Positions 1 through 9,029 of a stretch of DNA of 59,007 nucleotides are shown one piece after another. The stretch comes from JAVKDP01 sp040222185. GTDB taxonomy: Bacteria > Bacteroidota > Rhodothermia > Balneolales > Balneolaceae. The position numbers and the translations under genes were made by a program. A model generated the notes under the pieces. That model did not search any database and had not been told where the DNA came from. It saw only the letters and a list, made by a program, of their open reading frames with translations. Location of the stretch: positions 1 through 59,007 of the forward strand of contig JAVKDP010000072.1 in NCBI GenBank assembly GCA_040222185.1. Direction: 5' to 3'. Within the stretch, counting starts at the first letter, position 1. The number at the start of each line of letters is the position of its first letter.

Positions 1-1935
1 AATGATATTAAGATCCTCATCGGTAGGATTTACTTTGTAACCAACATCCACCCGTATTGGACCAATGGGAGATTGATACCTTATTCCTCCTCCAATGCCG
101 TATTGAATGTCGTTGATATCTATACTACTCACACCTCGCCAAACCTGACCTCCATCAAGAAAAGCAGCTATGCCGAATCCTTTAATAAACCGATCCAATT
201 GTTGCCTGATTTCAACATTGAAGTTAAAGAGCGCATTTCCGCCTATTGGCAAATAAAGTTGCTCAACATCAGGTTCTTCTGCCGTTCCGTTATTTACAGT
301 AACCAGCCGTTTAGGTCCCAAATCCTGGCGGCCCCAACCTCTTACTGTATTAGTTCCACCGGTAAAGAAGCGAATATCTGAAGGAAGAGAATCTTGTGTT
401 GGGTTATAAATTGCCCCACCCTGAACCCTGGTAGCAACAACGAGTTTACTGCTCAACTCGGTATACTTTCTAACATCAAGAGATACTTTTTGAAAGCTAA
501 ACGAAGTTTCGCCAAATAATCCTGATAACTCGAGAAAAGGCTGTACGATAAACCCTCTCTTACCTCTTACCAGGTTTTTTGTATAGTAAAGATTGAAGGA
601 AAATGAAGAGATGTTATAGGCTAAAATACTATCAGGGAGTACTTCTTCAAGCTCATTTACAACTTCATCCTCTTTAACCGTCTCATTATTTATGGCAAAC
701 TCGTAAGAAAATGTCCCAGTTAAATCAGGGTTATACTGGTAACCAAAAGTATTAATCAGCCCACCGGATGTTATCGAATAGGCTGTTTCGTCTCTTTTTT
801 CGAAAAAAGGATTTATAGCAATACTACTCTTGGTATTATAGACATATGGAAATAAGTATTTTGAGGAAATCTTCTGTTCATAGTAAGATCCTGTGAGTGA
901 TGTGCTGAATTGCTCTCCTTTACCTCTTACGTTTCTATGTGTCCAGGTCGCCTGCCCCCTTAATAATTGATAGGCATTGTTGAGGCGTAAAGGTTCTGTG
1001 AACCGGTCAAAGTTTCCGATTCCAAATTTAAACTGGAATGAACGTAAAGGAAGCTCTTTCACTCTCAGAAGTATATTGAGTGTCGTGTCTTTTGGCTGAT
1101 CCGGCATTGAAACCAGTGCCAACCTCATTAGCGGATGATTAAATACTTCTCTTTGAGCTGTTCTAATTTTCCCTTCATTATATAGCTGACCTTTTTTGAT
1201 ATCCGTTTCCCTGATGATGTAATTGTCATCCAGTGTTTCAGCTCCTTCCACAAATATTGAATCAAACACTGTTCTTGGCCCTGGGTTATTTGAGATACTT
1301 ATGACAGCCTCTTTTTTCAAAGTATCTACATCTGAAATCACTCTGCTTGTTGTATATGCATATCCTAGCGACCTTAAAGTCTGGGTAAGTTTACCTAATA
1401 CTTCTGCCTCTTCAATAGGCTCGAAACGCCTTCCTTCCCGATAAGGAAGGCGCCGGATAGTCCTTTGAAAAGTCTCATCTTCCGCAATAAACAAGCTATC
1501 TGACTTTGGGCCTGAAATTGAAACTGATACATCGCTGATTCGAATCGGGGTGTTCTCCTTCACCACAAAAATCAAAGCCTTTTTCCATTCCTTCCTCTGG
1601 GGTTCTAGTCGATAAGAAACCTCAACATCAACAAAGCCTCTTCTCTGATAAAACCGCTCGATCCGAATTACATCTTTGCGGATTTCAGTCTCTGATACTT
1701 CAAGGCCGCGCTTCTTTGATAGAGAAAGCCTCTGCCAGAATGAAGGTGATTCGTTAGCAATAAACCTCTCTATCACGATATCTTCATACGTCGTATTTCC
1801 TTCTATTTTGACCTTCCAGATGCGAGATTTCTGCTCATTACTATCCTCCTGTGCCAATCCGTTTGTAGCGCCCAAAAAAACTATAAGAATAGTGTATAAG
1901 AAAAAAATGATATGTTTACTTGTCCAAGTTCTCAA
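1..1935 (-). CDS. BamA/TamA-family outer-membrane protein (C-terminus cut by window edge)
   Basis: The minus strand is open from about 1935 to the window edge, giving 645 residues without a stop. It has a signal peptide (Lys/His, then a long Ile/Leu/Phe/Val stretch, then GLAQ), POTRA-like repeats over roughly residues 35-350 and a beta-barrel. The barrel carries the family hallmark VRGW near residue 530 and ends at the edge with the GPIRVDVGYK strand typical of D15/Omp85 barrels, so only a few dozen residues are missing. Family members insert outer-membrane proteins (BamA) or act in translocation (TamA); which one this is cannot be told here. The start is a TTG (1935-1933) just after an in-frame stop, because no ATG precedes the signal peptide. 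It is divergent from the peptidase gene at 2046. Confidence 0.9.
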   Translation of the reverse strand, partial: MRTWTSKHIIFFLYTILIVFLGATNGLAQEDSNEQKSRIWKVKIEGNTTYEDIVIERFIANESPSFWQRLSLSKKRGLEVSETEIRKDVIRIERFYQRRGFVDVEVSYRLEPQRKEWKKALIFVVKENTPIRISDVSVSISGPKSDSLFIAEDETFQRTIRRLPYREGRRFEPIEEAEVLGKLTQTLRSLGYAYTTSRVISDVDTLKKEAVISISNNPGPRTVFDSIFVEGAETLDDNYIIRETDIKKGQLYNEGKIRTAQREVFNHPLMRLALVSMPDQPKDTTLNILLRVKELPLRSFQFKFGIGNFDRFTEPLRLNNAYQLLRGQATWTHRNVRGKGEQFSTSLTGSYYEQKISSKYLFPYVYNTKSSIAINPFFEKRDETAYSITSGGLINTFGYQYNPDLTGTFSYEFAINNETVKEDEVVNELEEVLPDSILAYNISSFSFNLYYTKNLVRGKRGFIVQPFLELSGLFGETSFSFQKVSLDVRKYTELSSKLVVATRVQGGAIYNPTQDSLPSDIRFFTGGTNTVRGWGRQDLGPKRLVTVNNGTAEEPDVEQLYLPIGGNALFNFNVEIRQQLDRFIKGFGIAAFLDGGQVWRGVSSIDINDIQYGIGGGIRYQSPIGPIRVDVGYKVNPTDEDLNII

Positions 1936-2045
1936 TATTCACCGAGTCTGAGAAACGATAACAGGAGGTAGACTTTTTTAAAATGGACCTGAAAAAGTTT
2001 GTCTCGTTTCATTACTATTGGGTACAACTGCTTAACTACGTTTGA

Positions 2046-3314
2046 ATGTTTAAGGTAAAACTATTTCTTCTTGTTCCTATTATATGTATTTCGTGTAAAT
2101 CTCCTGAGAAATTCAGTGGCTTTTCTTATGACCCACCCGGTGTTACCAATACAACCGGAAAGTATATAGAACCGCAGAAACAAAGAATTATTGGCGTTGA
2201 TTCTCCAAAGATATGGGTTTCAAACGAGTTCGAAAGTGCCCGTTTAAATGATTTTTACCAGGTTGATTCAACTACTTATGAAGCATTCATACTACCAGAG
2301 AATGCTCCTATTAATAATAGCCCCTGGTATGCTTTTGAAATCTGGAGCGACTCAACCCAAACCATCACGCTTCGAATTTCCTATAAAGGAGGGAGACACC
2401 GCTATATTCCCAAGATATCTACTTCTACAAAAGGAGAATTTGATTTTGAAATAGTTGATTCCGTAAAGTCATATGGAACTGAAGGCAGTATCGAGTTCGA
2501 ATTAGCAATTGGGCCTGATAAGAAAATAGTTAGTGCTCATAATATATTGGGAATCCGAAATACTGACCTCTTGAAAAGTTTTGGCTGGCTTAACCCTGCT
2601 TTTGTATCTGTAGATACAGTTGGTTTTTCTAAACAGAACCGTGCTATTTACAAGATAGAAATTGATGAAACAGATGCTTCGCAACCTGCAGGGGTTTTGA
2701 TTCTTTTAAGTAGGCAGCATCCACCTGAAATCTCCGGGTATCTTACCTATAACTATTTCCTGGAGACCCTAATGGATTCATCTGCACTTGCGAGGAGCTT
2801 CAGAAAGCATTTCATTGTGCAGGCTTTTCCAATCATAAACCCCGATGGAGTTCATAATGGGCATTGGAGACATAATGCTGCAGGGATTGATTTGAACAGA
2901 GACTGGCAAAATTTTAATCAACCAGAAACCAAAGTAGTTAGAGATGCGCTGTTGCCAATTCTTGAGGACTCCTCAAAAAAAGTATTTTATGGCATCGATT
3001 TTCATTCTACAAACGAAAACATCTTCTATCCCATTAAAGAGGAGATTGTCACATTTCCGGATAACTTCACTCAGCGATGGTTCCCGTATGTAGCTGATGA
3101 GAACCCGGGCTTAATGTTTGTTGCTGAAGAGTTTGATACAAACTCGCCTATTTCAAAAAATTGGATTTTTAGAACTTTTGGAGCCGATGCCTTAACGTTT
3201 GAAGTAGATGATGAGCTCAGCAGAGATGAAATACAGCAATTAGGTACTTCAGCAGCAAAGTCATTAATGAAATTACTTCTCGAAGAATGGGATACTTTCA
3301 GAAAACAACTGTAA
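2046..3314 (+). CDS. M14-family zinc carboxypeptidase-like lipoprotein
   Basis: This 422-residue protein begins with a hydrophobic segment ending in ICISC, a plausible lipobox, so it is probably lipid-anchored outside the inner membrane. The C-terminal half has the M14 metallopeptidase signature. His225 and Glu228 in HPPE would be the first two zinc ligands and His320 in DFHST the third. GIDLNRDW is the substrate-arginine region, and Glu386 in TFEVDDE is the candidate catalytic glutamate. The roughly 200-residue N-terminal half looks like a beta domain of a kind often found before M14 domains. The expected activity is removal of a C-terminal residue from a peptide or amide; the substrate is unknown. 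No operon partner is obvious. The active site appears complete. Confidence 0.85.
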   Translation: MFKVKLFLLVPIICISCKSPEKFSGFSYDPPGVTNTTGKYIEPQKQRIIGVDSPKIWVSNEFESARLNDFYQVDSTTYEAFILPENAPINNSPWYAFEIWSDSTQTITLRISYKGGRHRYIPKISTSTKGEFDFEIVDSVKSYGTEGSIEFELAIGPDKKIVSAHNILGIRNTDLLKSFGWLNPAFVSVDTVGFSKQNRAIYKIEIDETDASQPAGVLILLSRQHPPEISGYLTYNYFLETLMDSSALARSFRKHFIVQAFPIINPDGVHNGHWRHNAAGIDLNRDWQNFNQPETKVVRDALLPILEDSSKKVFYGIDFHSTNENIFYPIKEEIVTFPDNFTQRWFPYVADENPGLMFVAEEFDTNSPISKNWIFRTFGADALTFEVDDELSRDEIQQLGTSAAKSLMKLLLEEWDTFRKQL

Positions 3315-3372
3315 CTTTCTGGCAGTTTTTTGATCTTCATTTCGATTTTCCTTTCATTCAAATAAAAAAAAC

Positions 3373-3819
3373 GTGTTAACTAAGGGTTTAAACAATTGGA
3401 AGCTAAGACTGATACTTAGCGCTCTTCTATGCATTATGGGGTTATCAGCAATGGTCAGTATGATTTTAGGACTATTTGTTGATCTAACAGTTTATGACAG
3501 GTCACTGGTTGCCATTGCCATCTTTATGGTGGGTATTCCGGCTTATCTGATAATTAGCGGCCTGGCTAAAATCGATGAATTTACGATTGCCAGGTTCCTG
3601 AACGAAAGCGTTATGGAATTCAACGGAAACGCTGAGATACTTGCAAAAGATAAACGAGAACTTGATGATAGTGAACTTGAAGCCAGGAAGGAGTATGAAA
3701 AATACTTTGATAAAAACCCGGTTCATAAGCTACTCCCGGATAAACCAGTAAAACAGGCTTATATTCTGATGTTGGCTTCAATTTTGGTTAGCTTCTATAT
3801 CTGGTATTTCACCTTATAG
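3373..3819 (+). CDS. small membrane protein of unknown function
   Basis: This 148-residue protein starts at GTG. Two transmembrane helices lie at about residues 10-35 and 40-65, a charged soluble stretch follows (about 70-120, rich in Glu, Lys and Asp), and a third hydrophobic helix sits at the very C-terminus. I do not recognise a family. The gene ends 17 bases before the CDF metal transporter, so the two may be co-transcribed, but nothing in the protein (no Cys or His cluster) suggests metal binding. The C-terminal part with its charged linker could be a tail-anchor arrangement. Function is left open. Confidence 0.7.
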   Translation: MLTKGLNNWKLRLILSALLCIMGLSAMVSMILGLFVDLTVYDRSLVAIAIFMVGIPAYLIISGLAKIDEFTIARFLNESVMEFNGNAEILAKDKRELDDSELEARKEYEKYFDKNPVHKLLPDKPVKQAYILMLASILVSFYIWYFTL

Positions 3820-3836
3820 ATTTCAGGACATGACTG

Positions 3837-4769
3837 ATGGCACATGATCATAAACATCACCATCATCATCATCACGATTTTAAAGATGCCTCTATAGGCA
3901 AGCTATGGATTTCTATATTCCTGAACCTTGCCATAACCCTCGCTGAGTTTATTGGCGGAATTCTGTCGAACAGCCTTGCCCTCCTTTCAGACGCAGTTCA
4001 CAATTTGAATGACACCCTTTCGCTCATTATCAGCCTGATAGCCCGAAAGGTTTCTAAAAAAGGAGTCAGTTCAAGAAAAACGTTTGGATACAAAAGAGCT
4101 GAAATTATTGGGGCATTTATAAATCTCATTACGCTGGTTATTGTAGCCTTATTTTTGATAAAAGAAGGAGTGGAACGGTTTTTTAACCCACAACCTATCG
4201 ATGGCTTCATCATGTTCTGGGTTGCAATTGTCGGCTTGTTTGGAAATTTCATTACTGCTGCTCTCTTGTTTAAAGAGTCTAAAGATAACTTGAACATGAA
4301 GAGTGCCTATATCCATATCCTGTCTGATGGTTTATCTTCAGTTGGAGTTATTATCGGTGGATGGCTGATTTTTAAATACCAGATTTATGTCATTGATACC
4401 ATTCTAACAGTTGGGATTGGTGCGTACATCCTTTGGCATTCATGGCATATGCTTCGGGAAACCATTGATATTTTAATGGAGTCAAAACCCGAAGGCTTAG
4501 ACCTTTCTGAACTGGAAGAAAAAATGGTGACTGTTCCAGAGGTTTGTGGTATACATCATCTGCACGTATGGAGATTGGATGAGACACAGACCATGCTTGA
4601 ATGCCATGTGGTAATAGAAAAGGAAGATCTTCATGAAATGGAAGAAGTGAAATCCAGGCTTAAAAAACTGCTGCATGATGAATTTGAGATTACACACTCA
4701 ACCCTGGAATTTGAGTTTGAACCATGCAATGCACACCATCATGAACCGGAGCATCATCATCATGATTAA
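3837..4769 (+). CDS. cation diffusion facilitator (CDF) metal exporter
   Basis: A 310-residue CDF transporter with the usual six transmembrane helices over about residues 20-210 and a cytoplasmic C-terminal domain (about 215-300). Metal-site residues are visible in LLSDAVHNLND (helix II) and HILSDGLSS (helix V), the Asp/His pairs that bind Zn2+ or related ions in CzcD/ZitB proteins. The N-terminus has a natural run of seven histidines and the C-terminus another His-rich tail, as in zinc exporters. It would export Zn2+, Co2+ or Cd2+ from the cytoplasm by proton antiport. It stands at the head of a cluster of copper-related genes, so its product belongs to general metal tolerance. The metal itself cannot be fixed from sequence. 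Confidence 0.93.
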   Translation: MAHDHKHHHHHHHDFKDASIGKLWISIFLNLAITLAEFIGGILSNSLALLSDAVHNLNDTLSLIISLIARKVSKKGVSSRKTFGYKRAEIIGAFINLITLVIVALFLIKEGVERFFNPQPIDGFIMFWVAIVGLFGNFITAALLFKESKDNLNMKSAYIHILSDGLSSVGVIIGGWLIFKYQIYVIDTILTVGIGAYILWHSWHMLRETIDILMESKPEGLDLSELEEKMVTVPEVCGIHHLHVWRLDETQTMLECHVVIEKEDLHEMEEVKSRLKKLLHDEFEITHSTLEFEFEPCNAHHHEPEHHHHD

Positions 4770-4853
4770 GTGAGGGTGTTAAAAACTATAAATCTACTCA
4801 AAGTACACCTCTTTTACTTGGCTTCTTAATCGTGTTACTGGTATTTTTGACTC

Positions 4854-5234
4854 GTGAGAAAAGCGAGCTCCATATTACTCTTATTCCTTTACATGTTTTC
4901 GATGATACAGACTCTTGTTCCTGTATTGAGTTTTCATGTAAACCACGAATATATAAAGACTCATCTTTGCCGCTCTCTCACCCAACCAGAGTATAAGGAC
5001 TGTGATGGATTCTGCTTTTTAAAGAAACAGATTCATGATCATGAACATAGCGATATGGATCACAATAGTAGTACCTCATATGTTCCTAAAGTTCCTTTTT
5101 CCTACTTGGTTGAAATTCATTCTAAAGAATCAACTTCTCCTGATTTAATTGACGAGAATAAATATCGTCAATTGAATGAATCTTTACCTGAACAGCTATA
5201 TCTGGATGTTCTTTCCCCCCCTCCCAAAGGCTGA
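4854..5234 (+). CDS. small secreted Cys/His-rich protein of a metal cluster
   Basis: This 126-residue protein starts with GTG and has an N-terminal hydrophobic signal or anchor (residues 5-27). The core has HEYIKTHLC (Cys39) and DCDGFCFLKKQ (Cys50 and Cys54), followed by a His/Asp-rich stretch (HDHEHSDMDH). I recognise this as like small Bacteroidota proteins with a conserved C-x-G-x-C-x-LKK motif that often sit in copper or TonB-linked loci; their function is not established. The three cysteines and the His stretch suggest metal binding in the periplasm. The C-terminus ends in a proline run (PPPKG). It lies between the CDF exporter and the Met-rich outer-membrane protein, 51 bases before the latter. 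Confidence 0.7.
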   Translation: MRKASSILLLFLYMFSMIQTLVPVLSFHVNHEYIKTHLCRSLTQPEYKDCDGFCFLKKQIHDHEHSDMDHNSSTSYVPKVPFSYLVEIHSKESTSPDLIDENKYRQLNESLPEQLYLDVLSPPPKG

Positions 5235-5285
5235 TCTTTTCACCCACGTTTTATATCTAAAATTTTAATTCAACTTTTTACAACA

Positions 5286-6299
5286 ATGAAAAGATTATTT
5301 CTTTGTGCATGCATGTTATTTGTATGCGCCTCAACTATCAATGCGCAATGGTCTGCAGATAGACCAGATGGTCATGCTCCTATCCAGGTAATGGGCGATC
5401 ACACTCATAAAAAAGGAGAAATCATGTTCTCCTACCGCTTCATGTATATGAACATGGATGGCAACGGAGATGGAACAGATGAACTTTCGAATAGCGAAAT
5501 ACTACTCCCAACAGGTTCATATATGGTTACACCAACAACCATGCCGATGCAAATGCATATGCTGGGAGCAATGTATGCTGTTTCAGATGACCTGACTTTA
5601 ATGGCTATGTTACCTTATGTAAGTAGCGAAATGGATCACCTTACAGCTATGGGTGGTGAATTCACTACAGAATCAGGTGCTCTTGGTGATATAAGCGTTT
5701 CTGCTATGTACAACTTGTACAGGAAAAATAATAGCAGTATCCACGGTCAATTAGGGTTGAGTTTACCAACAGGCTCTATTGAGGAAAAAGACGTTACGCC
5801 GGCAAGTAGTGGAAACGAGGTAATACTTCCATATCCAATGCAAGTTGGTTCAGGTACTTTTGATCTTTCTCCCGGAATAACTTACCTGGCCCAAAATGAA
5901 TCGGTTTCGTTTGGTTCTCAATTGAAAGCTAAAGTCAGGCTTGGAGAAAACAGTAATGACTATACACTAGGAAATAAGGCTACATTTACCAACTGGGTTG
6001 GTTATAAATTAACCGATTGGGTTAGCCCGTTGCTCTCTCTGACCTACTCGAACTGGGGAGATGTTTCCGGTGCGAATCCTGATTTAAATCCGGCCATGAT
6101 ACATACTGCCGATCCTGATTTAAAAGCAGGTTCACGGTTAGATCTTGGATTTGGTTTAAACTTCCAGGGACCAGAAGGCCCACTTCATGATTTACGTTTC
6201 GGAGCCAACTTTGAGATTCCTGTTTACCAGGATCTTGACGGACCTCAGATGTTGAACAAAGGAATCCTTACCTTTGGGCTTCAATACACGATCCATTAA
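5286..6299 (+). CDS. Met-rich outer-membrane transporter-like protein of a copper cluster
   Basis: This 337-residue protein has a cleavable signal peptide ending in INAQ. The mature N-terminus holds DGHAPIQVMGDHTH, and the first 120 residues are unusually rich in Met and His (for example MPMQMHML and MYMNMDGN). The rest alternates in a beta-barrel manner and ends with the aromatic/His terminus QYTIH. It fits the broad group called transporter or MetA-pathway-of-phenol-degradation-like, members of which recur in Bacteroidota copper clusters next to SCO and PCuAC genes. Met/His clusters are classical Cu(I)/Cu(II) ligands, so a role in copper passage or sensing at the outer membrane is a reasonable inference. 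The next gene starts 8 bases downstream. Confidence 0.75.
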   Translation: MKRLFLCACMLFVCASTINAQWSADRPDGHAPIQVMGDHTHKKGEIMFSYRFMYMNMDGNGDGTDELSNSEILLPTGSYMVTPTTMPMQMHMLGAMYAVSDDLTLMAMLPYVSSEMDHLTAMGGEFTTESGALGDISVSAMYNLYRKNNSSIHGQLGLSLPTGSIEEKDVTPASSGNEVILPYPMQVGSGTFDLSPGITYLAQNESVSFGSQLKAKVRLGENSNDYTLGNKATFTNWVGYKLTDWVSPLLSLTYSNWGDVSGANPDLNPAMIHTADPDLKAGSRLDLGFGLNFQGPEGPLHDLRFGANFEIPVYQDLDGPQMLNKGILTFGLQYTIH

Positions 6300-6307
6300 T
6301 TTCTGAA

Positions 6308-6886
6308 ATGAAAATCACCCACTTATTCCTGATTGCAGCTTTCATATTTGTTAGCTGTAAATCGGGTCCTAAAGTTATCGATGACTTAAATGACGCTTCT
6401 TTTGAGGTGCTAACTCAGGATAGTGTTTCAGTAACTTTTCCTGACGATTTCAAAGGACAATATGTGGTGCTTGGGTTTATATATACCAACTGCCCTGATA
6501 TTTGTCCTTTAATCACTCAAAACCTCATTAAGATTCAACGGGATTTAGGATATCCTGATGACATACAGTTTCTTGGTGTTAGTTTTGATCCGGAAAGAGA
6601 TACACCTTCTGTTTTAAGAAACTATAAAGAGGCATTTAAACTTGGCGAAAACTTCGACTTTATTACCGGAAAAACTTCCACCATTAAAGCGATGATGGAT
6701 AGTGTTCGGGTTCGGACCCAGGTTTCTTTATCTACTACAACTGACGATGGTAAAGAACTCTACTTCCTGAATCACTCTGATAAGATCATGGTTCTCGACA
6801 AAAAATCGAGAGTCATTATCGAGTATGGAGGTAGCATGCCTGCTGTTCCGAAACTTATAGTGGAAGATTTACAGAAAATACGATGA
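6308..6886 (+). CDS. SCO1/SenC family copper chaperone lipoprotein
   Basis: A 192-residue protein with a lipobox (FVSC, Cys17) and a thioredoxin-like SCO domain. The copper ligands are visible: Cys62 and Cys66 in NCPDIC and His156 in NHSD. GVSFDPERDTP is the other SCO family signature. SCO proteins deliver copper to the CuA site of cytochrome c oxidase or act as periplasmic thiol-disulfide reductants for it. Its stop overlaps the start of the PCuAC gene by four bases (ATGA), so the two are translationally coupled. PCuAC and SCO are known to work in sequence in CuA assembly. No oxidase genes are in this window. Confidence 0.92.
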   Translation: MKITHLFLIAAFIFVSCKSGPKVIDDLNDASFEVLTQDSVSVTFPDDFKGQYVVLGFIYTNCPDICPLITQNLIKIQRDLGYPDDIQFLGVSFDPERDTPSVLRNYKEAFKLGENFDFITGKTSTIKAMMDSVRVRTQVSLSTTTDDGKELYFLNHSDKIMVLDKKSRVIIEYGGSMPAVPKLIVEDLQKIR

Positions 6887-7371
6887 AACATACACGAGTA
6901 TACAATTACCAATCAGGATTGATAGTACTGCTCCTCTCGGTTTTTGTACTATTTTCTTGTGAAGAGAAAGCTGAGTCTCAAAAAGCAGAGCTTACAGTTA
7001 CGAATTCGATTGAAGTAACAGATGGCTGGGCCCGTCCGGGGAAATCCGGAATGATGACCGCTGCCTACTTCACTATCTCGAATGGTACCAACCAGGCTGA
7101 TACTCTTATTGGTGTAAGTACAGATGTAACGGAAAACGCACAGATTCACAGGTCTTATGAAACTGAAGACGGTTTAATGGGCATGGAGCATCAGCCCTTT
7201 GTCCCAATCTCTTCCGGAACTCATGTTGAGTTTAAGCCAGGAGGACTTCATATCATGATAATCCAACCAACAATGGATTTGAATGAGGGAGACAGTCTTT
7301 TGCTGGGATTAATATTCAGCTCAACTAAGACAGAAAAAATAAAAGTCCCGATACAACAGTCCGGGAATTAA
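6883..7371 (+). CDS. PCuAC-family (DUF461) periplasmic copper chaperone lipoprotein
   Basis: A 162-residue lipoprotein (LFSC, Cys26) with a cupredoxin-like PCuAC domain. The Cu(I) ligand pattern can be traced: His89 in QIHRS, Met101 (or Met99) in GLMGMEH, then exactly 21 residues later His123 and Met125 in GLHIM. This matches the family pattern H-x10/11-M-x21-H-x-M. The domain opens with VTDGWARP, also characteristic. It hands copper to SCO or directly to oxidase CuA. It overlaps the SCO gene by four bases and ends at a strong two-way terminator, closing this transcription unit. Confidence 0.92.
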   Translation: MKHTRVYNYQSGLIVLLLSVFVLFSCEEKAESQKAELTVTNSIEVTDGWARPGKSGMMTAAYFTISNGTNQADTLIGVSTDVTENAQIHRSYETEDGLMGMEHQPFVPISSGTHVEFKPGGLHIMIIQPTMDLNEGDSLLLGLIFSSTKTEKIKVPIQQSGN

Positions 7372-7404
7372 AAAAAGCCCCTTGTGTTAGCAAGGGGCTT
7401 TTTT
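7371..7404. terminator. bidirectional intrinsic terminator
   Basis: A 14-base arm starting with six A and GCCCC (7371-7384) pairs perfectly with CAAGGGGC plus T's (7391-7404) around a six-base loop. The stem is A-rich on one flank and T-rich on the other, so it can end transcription from both sides. It serves the PCuAC gene (plus) and the DUF411 gene (minus), which converge here. Confidence 0.93.
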
Positions 7405-7422
7405 ATTCATGCATTTAATATT

Positions 7423-7908
7423 TTAATGCGAAGCATATACCGTAGTAGAACCATCTTTGGCGATCAGTAAAACGTCAAAATTATCTGGTTCACGCCCTTC
7501 TACTTCCATTCCCGGAGAACCAATAGGCATTCCCGGAACAGTAAGTCCAATAGCGTCTGGACGCTCCTTCAACAATCTTTGAACATCTTCAACCGGTACA
7601 TGACCTTCCACAACATAACCATCAACTAATGCAGTGTGGCATGAAGCCATCTCACGCGATATCCCATTCTCTTCTTTAACTTCCATTAGATTAGGAATAG
7701 GCTTTTCTATTACAGCGAATTCTTCTTCATCCATATGAGCAGCCCATTTAGTACAGCATTGGCAGCCCTCATTCTTATACATTATTACTTCAATCTTATC
7801 ATCAGCTATTGCTGGTTCGATATTCCTTTCGTTACCCGGCCAAAATAAAAATGTAGCAAGACCAGCGGTAGCTAATAATCCGAAAACTAAAATCTTTGTA
7901 TTCGTCAT
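7423..7908 (-). CDS. DUF411 metal-binding protein
   Basis: A 161-residue protein with an N-terminal membrane anchor or signal (residues 5-23) and a DUF411 domain. Cys49, Cys51 and Cys52 form the C-x-C-C motif in EGCQCC. The conserved SCHTALVDGYVVEGHVP stretch and GLTVPGMPIGSPGM are both visible. DUF411 proteins occur in copper and other metal-resistance clusters (some are labelled CopG) and are thought to bind Cu(I) in the periplasm; their exact role is not settled. Transcribed opposite to the CDF-to-PCuAC cluster and sharing its terminator, it has its own promoter region at 7909-8120, so it may respond to metal independently. Confidence 0.9.
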   Translation of the reverse strand: MTNTKILVFGLLATAGLATFLFWPGNERNIEPAIADDKIEVIMYKNEGCQCCTKWAAHMDEEEFAVIEKPIPNLMEVKEENGISREMASCHTALVDGYVVEGHVPVEDVQRLLKERPDAIGLTVPGMPIGSPGMEVEGREPDNFDVLLIAKDGSTTVYASH

Positions 7909-8120
7909 CTCTAATTAATTGTTAAAAATCAGGGATAAGTTAACAATCATTTTGCGATGAAGCATTCCTTTCGTGAAGAATTTTTATCATTTGCCTTTTT
8001 GGGATGCATTTAGTTCAATAATCTATTATCTATATTCTTAACACTTTAGAGCATGTATCAAAACGAAATACATTCATCAAGTCTCAGATTAATACAAAAA
8101 ATTTTATTTCTACTTTTATT

Positions 8121-8984
8121 ATGATTAAAAAATCCGCAATTCTACTACTGTTTATTCTTACAAATCATACACTTGCACACGCATTCCAGGTAAATGGCTA
8201 TAGCTTAACAAAAGGGGATACTTTTACTTCTACTTCTGTGATCGACCAGGTTATTACTCAATCAGTAATGGGACAATCTATGGAGATTAAGCAAATCACT
8301 ACTACTTCAGAGAAGATCGAAGTGGTTGCTGTTGATGGAGATTCTTTTATACTAAGCCTTACAAATCTATCTACGAAACTTGAAGCCAATACACCGCAGG
8401 GATCGCAAACGATCGATTCTGAAGGAAATGGCCCGTCTGACGGACTATACAAAGCATTAAAAGGAAAAGGGTATCAGTTCACTCTCTCAAAAAATGGAAT
8501 GGTATCAAACATTACAGGATTAGACGCTCTTAGAGATTCTTTAACCAAAGAATTAACCGGAACTCCCTTCGCGACTGCTTTAGACCAGGTATTGGCCAGT
8601 TTTTCTGACAAAAGTATTCAATCAAGCCTCGAAAACAGGTTTTCTATCTTTGCCGAAGATGGTTCTGAGCAATGGACAACCTCAAGACAAATGTCTATTA
8701 ATAACATGCCGGTTTCGGTCGAATCAGAGTATCTATATGCAAGCGACGATGTTATCATGGTAAACAGCCAGCTGTCTATAAAGGATAAAATAGTAGCAAT
8801 GGGCACTGAAATGGATGCAGACCTGTCTGGAACTCAAGAAAGTATGATGACGCTGGACAGTACAAATGGTATATGCACGTTGTTAGAAGTTACTGGTACC
8901 ATCGAAGGATCAGTGAATGCTCAAGGGTTAACAGTTCCAATTTCCGTGCTTTCTATTACTACCACTAATACTGTAAAAGATTAG
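8121..8984 (+). CDS. secreted DUF6263-like protein
   Basis: A 287-residue protein with a signal peptide (residues 1-21, ending AHAF). The mature part is rich in Thr, Ser and Met, with alternating beta-type patterns. It resembles DUF6263-type proteins of Bacteroidota, recognised by the repeating pattern of internal strands, a central TGLDALRDSL segment and a C-terminal TGTIEGSV strand. The match is by eye and function is unknown. It stands alone, with 212 bases before it (shared with the DUF411 gene) and 45 after it. Nothing suggests enzymatic residues. The protein is probably periplasmic or surface-located. Confidence 0.65.
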   Translation: MIKKSAILLLFILTNHTLAHAFQVNGYSLTKGDTFTSTSVIDQVITQSVMGQSMEIKQITTTSEKIEVVAVDGDSFILSLTNLSTKLEANTPQGSQTIDSEGNGPSDGLYKALKGKGYQFTLSKNGMVSNITGLDALRDSLTKELTGTPFATALDQVLASFSDKSIQSSLENRFSIFAEDGSEQWTTSRQMSINNMPVSVESEYLYASDDVIMVNSQLSIKDKIVAMGTEMDADLSGTQESMMTLDSTNGICTLLEVTGTIEGSVNAQGLTVPISVLSITTTNTVKD

Positions 8985-9029
8985 TTTTTTGGAATCTCTT
9001 TAGTTTTAACATATAACTGGGACCACGCT

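Noticed and set aside
3852..3875. Run of histidine codons at the start of the CDF gene, which could look like an artificial tag
   Set aside because: Zinc-type CDF transporters naturally carry His-rich ends, and a second His-rich stretch sits at the C-terminus; nothing else suggests a construct.
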